A program made the translations under genes and the position numbers. The notes beneath the pieces are model-generated. The model made no database searches. It was not told the DNA's origin and saw only the letters and a program-made list of their open reading frames with translations. Below are positions 56,454 through 64,000 of a stretch of 64,000 nt of DNA, in pieces. The DNA comes from Hydrogenophilus thiooxidans. Its GTDB lineage: Bacteria; Pseudomonadota; Gammaproteobacteria; Burkholderiales; Rhodocyclaceae. Within the stretch, counting starts at the first letter, position 1, and each line of letters begins with the position of its first letter. The stretch lies in assembly GCF_019049855.1 (NCBI RefSeq), contig NZ_JAHLSY010000001.1, forward strand, positions 142,565 through 206,564, given 5' to 3'.

Positions 56454-57662
56454 ATGACCACCCTGATCTCCTTTCTCGGCAAAAGCCAACTCGACAGCAA
56501 AACCGGATACCGCACTGCCCGCTACCGCATGCCGGACGGCACCATTCACGAAACCGCATACTTAGGCCTGGCACTGGCCGCGCATCTTGCAGCCGAGCGC
56601 GTCATCCTGCTGGGCACCGAATCGAGCATGTGGGACCTGCTGGTGGAAAACGTCGCAGGTGACCACGCCGCGGATGAACTCCGTCTGGAACTGTTCGATG
56701 CCGTGAAGGAAAGTCGCGTCACCCAGTCCCTACTCGATGACGTTGCGCCTTCGATGGCGGCACAGCTCGGACGACCCGTTGCCAGTCTGCTCATTCCGTC
56801 CTGTGCCACTTTCACCGAACAGCAGGAAGTCCTCACCCGGCTGGCCGATCATCTCCATCAAAGTGAGTGCGTCGTGCTGGACCTTACCCACGGTTTTCGC
56901 CACTTGGCGATGTTGGGCTTTGCCGCAGCCCGCTATCTTGTCCACGCGCGCGGCGTTACCGTACAAGGACTCTACTACGGCGCCTTCGACATGACGCACA
57001 ATGGCGTCACACCCGTGGTCACGCTCGACGGGCTGGCACACCTACAAGAATGGGCCGAGGCATTCGAAGCCTATGAAGCCAGCGGCGACTTCTCCCGCTT
57101 TGCGCCGCTGCTGGTTCAAGATGGCTTTCCCCGTGCAGCAGCGGATGCGCTCGTACGTGCCTGGCGCTTGCTCATGGTCAGTAACGTACATGATGCGGCC
57201 AAAAGCCTGCAACCTGTCCTGCAGGCGCTTGGTACGCCACTTTCGGGTGCATCAGAACTCTTCCGGGTGCGCCTACAAAAGGCGTTGCGCTGGAGTCTCG
57301 AAAGTGCTTTGTCAGAAAAATTCCGTCTGCTTGCCCTGCAAAGCCTAAAACGCGGCGACGCTCTAAGAGCCAGCATCTTTGGGCTGGAAGCGTTTCTTGC
57401 CCGTGAAGTAGAAGCCGCTGCCGGCAACCCCCTTGACTACGCGCAGCGAAAAGCTGCTGACGAACATTTTCAGGCACAAGTACGGGACGGTTCAGTTCCG
57501 GACTGGAAACGGGAAGCTTTTTGGCTGCTCAAAAATGTGCGCAATTCCTGTGCCCATGGCACACCGCCAAGCCACGCCCGCCACGCCCAGCTTTTGCGCA
57601 ACCCGCAGCAACTTGCGCGTGAGCTTGAAGCAACCTTGAATCGACTGACCAACACCCCATGA
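56454..57662 (+). CDS. Second Csx1/Csx2-type CARF-HEPN ribonuclease
   Basis: 402 aa from ATG 56454 (a GTG at 56442 is too close to its RBS). CARF domain: TTLISFLGKSQLDSKTGYRTARY, VILLGTESSMWDLL, VVLDLTHGFRHLAMLGFAAARYL, QGLYYGAFD. C-terminal HEPN domain with R363-x4-H368 (VRNSCAHGT), the catalytic pair. A cyclic-oligoadenylate-activated RNase without a fused Csx16. It is related to the preceding protein but well diverged, so it may respond to a different ring size. ATGA overlap with cas6. Confidence 0.9.
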   Translation: MTTLISFLGKSQLDSKTGYRTARYRMPDGTIHETAYLGLALAAHLAAERVILLGTESSMWDLLVENVAGDHAADELRLELFDAVKESRVTQSLLDDVAPSMAAQLGRPVASLLIPSCATFTEQQEVLTRLADHLHQSECVVLDLTHGFRHLAMLGFAAARYLVHARGVTVQGLYYGAFDMTHNGVTPVVTLDGLAHLQEWAEAFEAYEASGDFSRFAPLLVQDGFPRAAADALVRAWRLLMVSNVHDAAKSLQPVLQALGTPLSGASELFRVRLQKALRWSLESALSEKFRLLALQSLKRGDALRASIFGLEAFLAREVEAAAGNPLDYAQRKAADEHFQAQVRDGSVPDWKREAFWLLKNVRNSCAHGTPPSHARHAQLLRNPQQLARELEATLNRLTNTP

Positions 57663-58606
57663 ACGCTCCAGACATCGCCCTTCCCGTGGCGCGCTACCGC
57701 CTCGAGTTCGAAGTCACGAAGGACTTGCACCTGCCAGCCTACGCCGGCTCCACGCTTCGCGGCGCATGGGGGAGCGCGCTGCGCGCAATCTGCTGCATGA
57801 CGCGCTTACCTGTATGTGACAACTGCCCGCTGCTCGATACCTGCCCTTATGCAGCAATCTTCGAGACGCGCCCGCATCAGCGCCGCGCATCCTTTTTGCA
57901 GAATTTCACACACGTGCCACGCCCCTACGTGATCGAGCCTCCGCAAATGGGCAAACGCAGTTATATACCGGGCGAACGCTTCTCCTTTCATATCGTACTC
58001 GTTGGTCGCGCACTGGAACATCTCTCTCTCATCCTGTGGGCCTATGTCAAAGCGTTCCGGCGCGGCGTTGGCAGCGGTGACGGTACGGCGGAACTTTTGC
58101 GAGCCATCCATATGGGCGAAACCGAAACCATCGTGCTCGAAGCACCGGGCAAGGCACTCAAACCGCATGATCCCGCCATTCCGAAAACACCCGATCTGCG
58201 CGGGACGGTCACGTTGCAGTTTCACACACCGCTGCGATTGCAGACCAACGGTCGACGAGCTACTCGGGAAGAGCACACCGCACGCAAACTCCTTACCGCT
58301 TTAATTCGTCGCATTGCTCTGCTCAACGCCTACCACGGAAACGAACCATTCGTGCTCGACCTCAAAGCACTAGCAAACCAAGCGCACCTCATCACCAGCG
58401 AAACCCAATTACGCTGGCACGATTGGACGCGCTACTCCACCCGACAGAAAAAACACATGGCGCTAGGCGGCGTAGTGGGCACCTGGAAACTCATGGGCGA
58501 CCTCACCCCTTTTGCTCCTTTCCTTCATTTGGGGCAGTGGGTTCATGTGGGTAAAGAAGCCACCTTTGGTCTAGGAAAATACCACCTGACGCTTGCGCAT
58601 TCGTAA
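57659..58606 (+). CDS. cas6: Cas6, crRNA-processing endoribonuclease
   Basis: 315 aa. N-terminal LPAYAGSTLRGAWGSALRAICC, a cysteine cluster (CDNCPLLDTC) and C-terminal glycine-rich RAMP loop WVHVGKEATFGLGKYHL mark the PF10040-type Cas6. It cuts the repeat RNA to leave an 8-nt 5' tag on each crRNA. It is the only crRNA-processing gene in the window and lies next to the array. I could not assign the catalytic residue. Confidence 0.9.
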   Translation: MNAPDIALPVARYRLEFEVTKDLHLPAYAGSTLRGAWGSALRAICCMTRLPVCDNCPLLDTCPYAAIFETRPHQRRASFLQNFTHVPRPYVIEPPQMGKRSYIPGERFSFHIVLVGRALEHLSLILWAYVKAFRRGVGSGDGTAELLRAIHMGETETIVLEAPGKALKPHDPAIPKTPDLRGTVTLQFHTPLRLQTNGRRATREEHTARKLLTALIRRIALLNAYHGNEPFVLDLKALANQAHLITSETQLRWHDWTRYSTRQKKHMALGGVVGTWKLMGDLTPFAPFLHLGQWVHVGKEATFGLGKYHLTLAHS

Positions 58607-58720
58607 TTCCCTAACAAGCCACATTCCCAATAAAGGCACAACTCCATTCTTCCTCCTCGTTCAAAAGAAAAGCAAAAAGAAAGCATCAACCCTCTTCATG
58701 CCTGTTCACAGCCCGCTAGC

Positions 58721-58732
58721 ACAAGCTTGTGG
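58721..58732 (+). promoter_or_regulatory. Palindrome copy 3 (CACAAGCTTGTG) downstream of cas6
   Basis: Perfect third copy, in a 202-nt non-coding gap (58607-58808) after cas6 and 76 nt before the start of the broken lipoprotein gene. The bases after it (GTA-TC) resemble those after copy 1 (GTAATC). The rest of the gap shows no other clear signal. Confidence 0.55.
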
Positions 58733-58808
58733 TATCAACAAGGGCTATCACGTATGGGCAAAATAACAGATGCAGTCGGCATTAAATTTAGGAAGAAACG
58801 GAGGAAAT

Positions 58809-59189
58809 ATGAAAAAAACTGCAACGCTCATTACCGCTGCCATCTTTACTACAAGCTAAATAACTGGATGCGCTACTGCATCCAAGGACATTGCAGCTCA
58901 ATCGGTTTCACCGCTACAATATCAACAATTCGACTGTGAACAGATCACGGCAGAAATGCAGCGCGTACATAACCGAGCTTTACAGCTAGCGGGGCGTTTG
59001 GACGAAGCAGCGCAAAACGACAAAATTCTCACAGGCGTGGGACTGATTCTTTTTTGGCCAGCATTGTTTGCTCTGGGTGGAACCAAAGAACAAGAAACTG
59101 AATATGCTAGACTCAGAGGTGAGTACGAAGCGCTTCAACAGGTAGCAATACAGAAGAAATGCCCTGGCGCAATTTCGAATGAAACATAA
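58809..59189 (+). pseudogene. Small lipoprotein gene broken by a nonsense codon in the signal peptide
   Basis: A strong RBS (ACGGAGGAAAT) precedes ATG 58809, which starts MKKTATLITAAIFTTS. Codon 17 is TAA (58857-58859). The same frame then continues ITGCATAS, a perfect lipobox, and on to ...FALGGTKEQETEYARLRGEYEAL up to 59189, ending 127 codons after the start. The downstream part resembles a family of small proteobacterial lipoproteins with a short hydrophobic segment. Without the stop it would be an intact exported lipoprotein. An internal ATG at 58956 would yield a cytosolic fragment of 77 aa. Confidence 0.72.
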
Positions 59190-59206
59190 CAAAAAAACAG
59201 CCAAAC

Positions 59207-59238
59207 AAAAAAACACCTGTTCAAACAGGTGTTTTTTT
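59207..59238. terminator. Bidirectional intrinsic terminator between cas-side genes and CRISPR array
   Basis: A-tract, stem ACACCTGT, loop TCAA, stem ACAGGTGT, T-tract: the hairpin is flanked by seven A on the left and seven T on the right, so it works on both strands. It would end the rightward transcript from the lipoprotein and a leftward transcript of the array. Confidence 0.85.
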
Positions 59239-59346
59239 GTTTTATGCCCTCAATTTATTTTTGATCAAGCAAAAAAATCAGAATTCACTTTTCGTCAACC
59301 AAAACAAATAAGCATTTTCTTTGTTTTTATCAAAAAATAAAAAAGT
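59239..59346. other. AT-rich stretch flanking the CRISPR array (trailer side)
   Basis: About 108 nt with very low GC compared with the surrounding genome and long A/T runs. It holds no gene. It looks leader-like by composition, but repeat degeneration next to it argues that this is the distal end of the array. Its origin and role are open. Confidence 0.5.
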
Positions 59347-59382
59347 TAGTTAATCGCTCCTCTTTCAGAGCATAATTCCATC
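59347..59382 (-). repeat. Degenerate terminal CRISPR repeat
   Basis: 26 of 36 positions match the array repeat when aligned at TTAATC (4-9) and through GCATAATTCCATC at the end. It is followed by a 38-nt interval and then the first good repeat at 59421, so spacing also fits a repeat-spacer unit. It is a decayed old repeat. Confidence 0.75.
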
Positions 59383-59420
59383 CGACCCGACGTACGCAGA
59401 GGTGATTGCGCTTGCCACTG

Positions 59421-62400
59421 TCTTAGTCCCTTCTCAATCAGGGCATGATTCCAACGAATTACCAAAAAGAAATGTATTGCTGCTCGAAGAGTCTTAATCC
59501 CTTCTCAATCAGGGCATGATTCCAACATGGTGGCATCGAAGGTTTTTCTTCCGGAGGCAGTCTTAATCCCTTCTCAATCAGGGCATGATTCCAACGCAGA
59601 AATGCGTGAAGATACGTACGAAGGACAACGTCTTAATCCCTTCTAAATCAGGGCATGATTCCAACCCAGACTTTTTAATCGACTTCAGCATATCGTTTCC
59701 GTCTTAATCCCTTCTCAATCAGGGCATGATTCCAACCGATCGATGCTTTTGTCTTCGTGCTGCATCTCGAGTCTTAATCCCTTCTCAATCAGGGCATGAT
59801 TCCAACAGCCATGATCTACCAAGTCAGAGTGACAAAGGACGGTCTTAATCCCTTCTCAATCAGGGCATGATTCCAACAAGTGCCTTACCCAAGAGCTCGA
59901 CGCGAGCTCGTTGTCTTAATCCCTTCTCAATCAGGGCATGATTCCAACCCAAGAACTTGGGGCGGTTCAGTGACTTGCCGTGTCTTAATCCCTTCTCAAT
60001 CAGGGCATGATTCCAACAGTGTCTCACCCAAGAGCTCGACGCGAGCTCGTGTCTTAATCCCTTCTCAATCAGGGCATGATTCCAACAAACTGTTCGAACG
60101 GTACCGTGCGCCGCAAGACGAAGTCTTAATCCCTTCTCAATCAGGGCATGATTCCAACGTTTGATTGAGTGAAAGGATTGAAATGAAAGAAAGGTCTTAA
60201 TCCCTTCTCAATCAGGGCATGATTCCAACAATCCTCAATCGTTACGTTTGAGACGAACTGGTGCGTCTTAATCCCTTCTCAATCAGGGCATGATTCCAAC
60301 GACGGATGGCTGAAGATAATCAACAGCCATCCTCAGTCTTAATCCCTTCTCAATCAGGGCATGATTCCAACACTAGGTGCTATATACCTAAACGCTTTTG
60401 TCAATGGTCTTAATCCCTTCTCAATCAGGGCATGATTCCAACCCAATCCCGTCGTGGCTTTTGACTGGGGACAAGAATGTCTTAATCCCTTCTCAATCAG
60501 GGCATGATTCCAACCGCGTCCAGGCGCTTTTTTATGTCTGTCGACCGCGGTCTTAATCCCTTCTCAATCAGGGCATGATTCCAACCATAGCGCCCGCGCA
60601 GCAAGAAGCGGCCAAGAAACCGTCTTAATCCCTTCTCAATCAGGGCATGATTCCAACGAAGAGGAGGTATCATGCTTACTTCCGCTGATTGTCTTAATCC
60701 CTTCTCAATCAGGGCATGATTCCAACACACGTGAGAGGAGAAAGGCATGAAGTTCTTGCTTGAGTCTTAATCCCTTCTCAATCAGGGCATGATTCCAACC
60801 TTTTTGGGTAAGCAAAATTGAACGCATCTTACGGTCTTAATCCCTTCTCAATCAGGGCATGATTCCAACAAAAAGTCGCAGCCGAAAAGGCTACCGAACT
60901 TGCGTCTTAATCCCTTCTCAATCAGGGCATGATTCCAACAAAGCGAATCGATCAGCTCTTTGACAATTTGTCAAGTCTTAATCCCTTCTCAATCAGGGCA
61001 TGATTCCAACATTTAGGAGGATATCATGCTTACTGAAAAAGTATTGTCTTAATCCCTTCTCAATCAGGGCATGATTCCAACCTAAAATCAGTTGTTAGCA
61101 TGGCTAATGACGAATGTCTTAATCCCTTCTCAATCAGGGCATGATTCCAACGGCTGGGTGGAACGATTGTTGCTTCTCTCGTCGGCGTCTTAATCCCTTC
61201 TCAATCAGGGCATGATTCCAACCTCGGTTTCACCAGGGAAACCGACGATGAAATCGGAGTCTTAATCCCTTCTCAATCAGGGCATGATTCCAACTTCGTC
61301 ACGAAGAGCGCAAACACGCCGCCTACTGGGCGTCTTAATCCCTTCTCAATCAGGGCATGATTCCAACCCGGAATTGACCGGCAAGTCATCGCGCAAAAGC
61401 TCGTCTTAATCCCTTCTCAATCAGGGCATGATTCCAACAAGAAAACGGTGGGGGATTCCATGTAACCTGGTGGTCTTAATCCCTTCTCAATCAGGGCATG
61501 ATTCCAACTCGTGGTGTTCGTTGAGAACGCCCACATATTACCGTCTTAATCCCTTCTCAATCAGGGCATGATTCCAACTTTGCTAGTTGTTACTGGTAGT
61601 GAAAGCATGGCGCGTGTCTTAATCCCTTCTCAATCAGGGCATGATTCCAACGCGCCGTCGTCGTTTTGGGTTGACCGCTATGGTGAGTCTTAATCCCTTC
61701 TCAATCAGGGCATGATTCCAACTAGAAAAGCCGAAAACCTTATTGACGATTTCGTTGGTCTTAATCCCTTCTCAATCAGGGCATGATTCCAACTTCGGGT
61801 TGAACCCGGTAAACCGTATGCGCCCGGTATGTCTTAATCCCTTCTCAATCAGGGCATGATTCCAACGCCGACATATGTTAAACTTGAAGATAAGTGAAAG
61901 GTCTTAATCCCTTCTCAATCAGGGCATGATTCCAACAGTTTCTTGGGCTATACAACCCCAAGTACGACAACTTGTCTTAATCCCTTCTCAATCAGGGCAT
62001 GATTCCAACTTTGGGATGACATTCGCGCAGGAATGCAAGGATGCGGTCTTAATCCCTTCTCAATCAGGGCATGATTCCAACCCAACTCGCTACCCTCATT
62101 CCCACCTTCCACAACTCCGTCTTAATCCCTTCTCAATCAGGGCATGATTCCAACCCGTTCGACTTGATCGGGTGCGAGGAAGAGGTTGTCGTCTTAATCC
62201 CTTCTCAATCAGGGCATGATTCCAACGGCGTGAGGAGAACAACCACAAAAGGAGAAAGCAGGTCTTAATCCCTTCTCAATCAGGGCATGATTCCAACGCT
62301 AGACGAACTCAACACCCCCCGCCTCGACTGGTCTTAATCCCTTCTCAATCAGGGCATGATTCCAACCGGCAGCACCTCGCAAACTCGCGCGTATGTTGTA

Positions 62401-64000
62401 CGTCTTAATCCCTTCTCAATCAGGGCATGATTCCAACTCGCCATTCTTCTGGCTTTTCGATCATCTCGCACTGTCTTAATCCCTTCTCAATCAGGGCATG
62501 ATTCCAACAACCCGCGCCAGTCTTGGGTTTCCGAGGGCGAGGCAGGGTCTTAATCCCTTCTCAATCAGGGCATGATTCCAACTGGAGGAACTCAATGAGC
62601 CCAGACTCGACTGGCGTCTTAATCCCTTCTCAATCAGGGCATGATTCCAACTAGCTGGCATTTCCTCTCATCTCTGCTCAACAACCTCCCGTCTTAATCC
62701 CTTCTCAATCAGGGCATGATTCCAACCAAGTGATGATGTACTTTTTTCGCTCATATTTTTGTCTTAATCCCTTCTCAATCAGGGCATGATTCCAACCGAT
62801 ATGATGATAGCAATCAGAAAAGGTGTGTCGGGTCTTAATCCCTTCTCAATCAGGGCATGATTCCAACGGATGAATCAGCGGCATCCCCCGTCGCAGAGTA
62901 CGCGGTCTTAATCCCTTCTCAATCAGGGCATGATTCCAACCGTATATCTAGGTGGCAGTTGGCTACTGATGAATGGTGTCTTAATCCCTTCTCAATCAGG
63001 GCATGATTCCAACGACAATGACATTTCTGATGTCATTGTTGCATTAATGGTCTTAATCCCTTCTCAATCAGGGCATGATTCCAACCCTTGCTCCCCATGG
63101 GTTATTACTCGTGGTGGGTTGTCTTAATCCCTTCTCAATCAGGGCATGATTCCAACGACTGATGGTTACAGGTATGTATTTCATCGGAACGGTCTTAATC
63201 CCTTCTCAATCAGGGCATGATTCCAACTGAGCTCAGCTATTTTCCCGAATGGTTGCGCGAAGTCTTAATCCCTTCTCAATCAGGGCATGATTCCAACGGG
63301 TCAGTATGTAAAGCTCGAAGACTAAGTGAAGGTCTTAATCCCTTCTCAATCAGGGCATGATTCCAACGACAATCGCAATGTGAATTATATCTGAATAAGG
63401 TGAGTCTTAATCCCTTCTCAATCAGGGCATGATTCCAACAGGCGTGGAACGACTACATTAACGGTGAGCTCAGGTCTTAATCCCTTCTCAATCAGGGCAT
63501 GATTCCAACTGGTCATCTTCGGTCACGAATGCACAATGAACTCGGTCTTAATCCCTTCTCAATCAGGGCATGATTCCAACCGCTACCGAACACGCAATTA
63601 CACGCCTACTCAAGCTGTCTTAATCCCTTCTCAATCAGGGCATGATTCCAACGCAAAGGAGCAACCATGAAAAGCACGAAAATTACAGTCTTAATCCCTT
63701 CTCAATCAGGGCATGATTCCAACACACAATTGCACACCTACTTAAACTCGCCGATTGGGTCTTAATCCCTTCTCAATCAGGGCATGATTCCAACGAAACT
63801 TTCCGAAGTGAAACAAGCACCTATCCCAACGTCTTAATCCCTTCTCAATCAGGGCATGATTCCAACTCATTCACACCTGGTACCTGCCGCACGCAAGACC
63901 GGTCTTAATCCCTTCTCAATCAGGGCATGATTCCAACCGTGCGCCTTAGTCAATTTGATCCCGTTGATCTCAGTCTTAATCCCTTCTCAATCAGGGCATG
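59421..64000 (-). CRISPR. CRISPR array, 36-nt repeat, 65 units counted (last one cut at the window edge)
   Basis: Repeats of 36 nt begin GTCTTAATCCC and end GGCATGATTCCAAC on the plus strand, starting at 59421, 59491, 59560, ... 63902, 63973 (28 nt of the last visible). I count 64 spacers of 33-39 nt. Variants: the first repeat has GTCTTAG instead of GTCTTAA, and the fourth (59630) has TTCTAAATC for TTCTCAATC; the rest look identical. On the minus strand the repeat ends ...GGGATTAAGAC, giving an 8-nt tag ATTAAGAC that resembles the ATTGAAAC class left by Cas6. Both the tag and the decayed left end point to leftward transcription, with the leader beyond 64000. Array size indicates long-lasting acquisition, but no cas1/cas2 is in view. 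Confidence 0.97.

Noticed and set aside
58727..58939. A 70-codon open frame after cas6
   Set aside because: It overlaps the lipoprotein pseudogene in another frame, has no ribosome-binding site at its start, and its residue composition (KFRKKRRKYEKNCNAHYRCHLYYK) does not look like a protein.
59239..59346. AT-rich block as the CRISPR leader
   Set aside because: Composition would fit, but decayed and variant repeats cluster beside it and the repeat tag points the other way, so I treat it as trailer-side; kept as a stated uncertainty.
59880..63127. Open frames with repeating LIPSQSGHDSN or NHALIEKGLR peptides
   Set aside because: They are translations of the CRISPR repeats; periodicity follows the 36-nt unit, not a protein repeat.

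Overview
The window reads as a chromosomal segment of a GC-rich Gram-negative bacterium, most likely a betaproteobacterium. A Hydrogenophilaceae-like thermophile (Hydrogenophilus/Tepidiphilus type) would fit, but that is inference from gene content and order, not from a marker gene. Support for the broad placement comes from the mraZ-rsmH-ftsL-ftsI-murE-murF division cluster, an mDAP-type MurE, the rsmI/yraN/diaA/dolP neighbourhood, the pcm-rhodanese-tolC order, WaaA and Mpl, and a type A RNase P RNA.

Layout. 1-5764 (minus strand) is the start of the dcw cluster, almost every junction being an ATGA overlap, preceded by an array of MraZ boxes (5771-5814). 5931-6302 is rnpB on the minus strand. 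6320-10320 holds a small lipoprotein, pyrC, rsmI and, divergently, yraN-diaA-dolP. 10321-22309 is a complete nitrate/nitrite assimilation region: an FNT channel, a PP2C phosphatase-kinase fusion, an ABC nitrate importer (nrtABC), nirBD and nasA. It has two recognisable sigma-54 promoters with NtrC-type enhancer boxes, so it looks like one nitrogen-limitation regulon. 22303-44716 is housekeeping: alkA-like, mpl, a TlpA thioredoxin, aroQ, accBC, prmA, a sugar kinase, phoX behind a Pho box, an ornithine-lipid pair (olsB/olsA-like), apaH, waaA, tolC, rhodanese, pcm, and an RND efflux pair with its TetR regulator. A tRNA-Leu(UAA) at 44839-44927 separates this from the accessory region.

44930-64000 is a type III-B (Cmr) CRISPR-Cas locus. 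In order: an NE0113-family CARF protein with a winged-helix-like C-terminus, cmr1, cmr2/cas10 (HD and GGDD intact), cmr3, cmr4, cmr5, an inverted PIN/RHH toxin-antitoxin pair, cmr6, a CARF-HEPN RNase fused to a Csx16 domain, a second CARF-HEPN RNase, and cas6. Downstream lie a broken lipoprotein gene, a bidirectional terminator and a very long array (65 repeat units counted by hand, the last cut by the window edge). No cas1, cas2 or reverse transcriptase gene is present in the window.

Most notable observations: (i) the Csx1-Csx16 fusion, which would join a cyclic-oligoadenylate-activated RNase to a putative ring nuclease; (ii) three perfect copies of the 12-bp palindrome CACAAGCTTGTG, each 60-77 nt upstream of a start codon in the CRISPR locus, plus a candidate DNA-binding CARF protein to read them; (iii) at least five pairs of spacers that match the same position of divergent homologous genes, all in the same strand sense, and several spacers that span a ribosome-binding site and start codon; (iv) an excess of spacers containing perfect 7-9 bp hairpins; (v) repeat degeneration at the cas-proximal end of the array, which with the tag-like repeat end indicates that the array is transcribed leftwards from a leader beyond the right edge.
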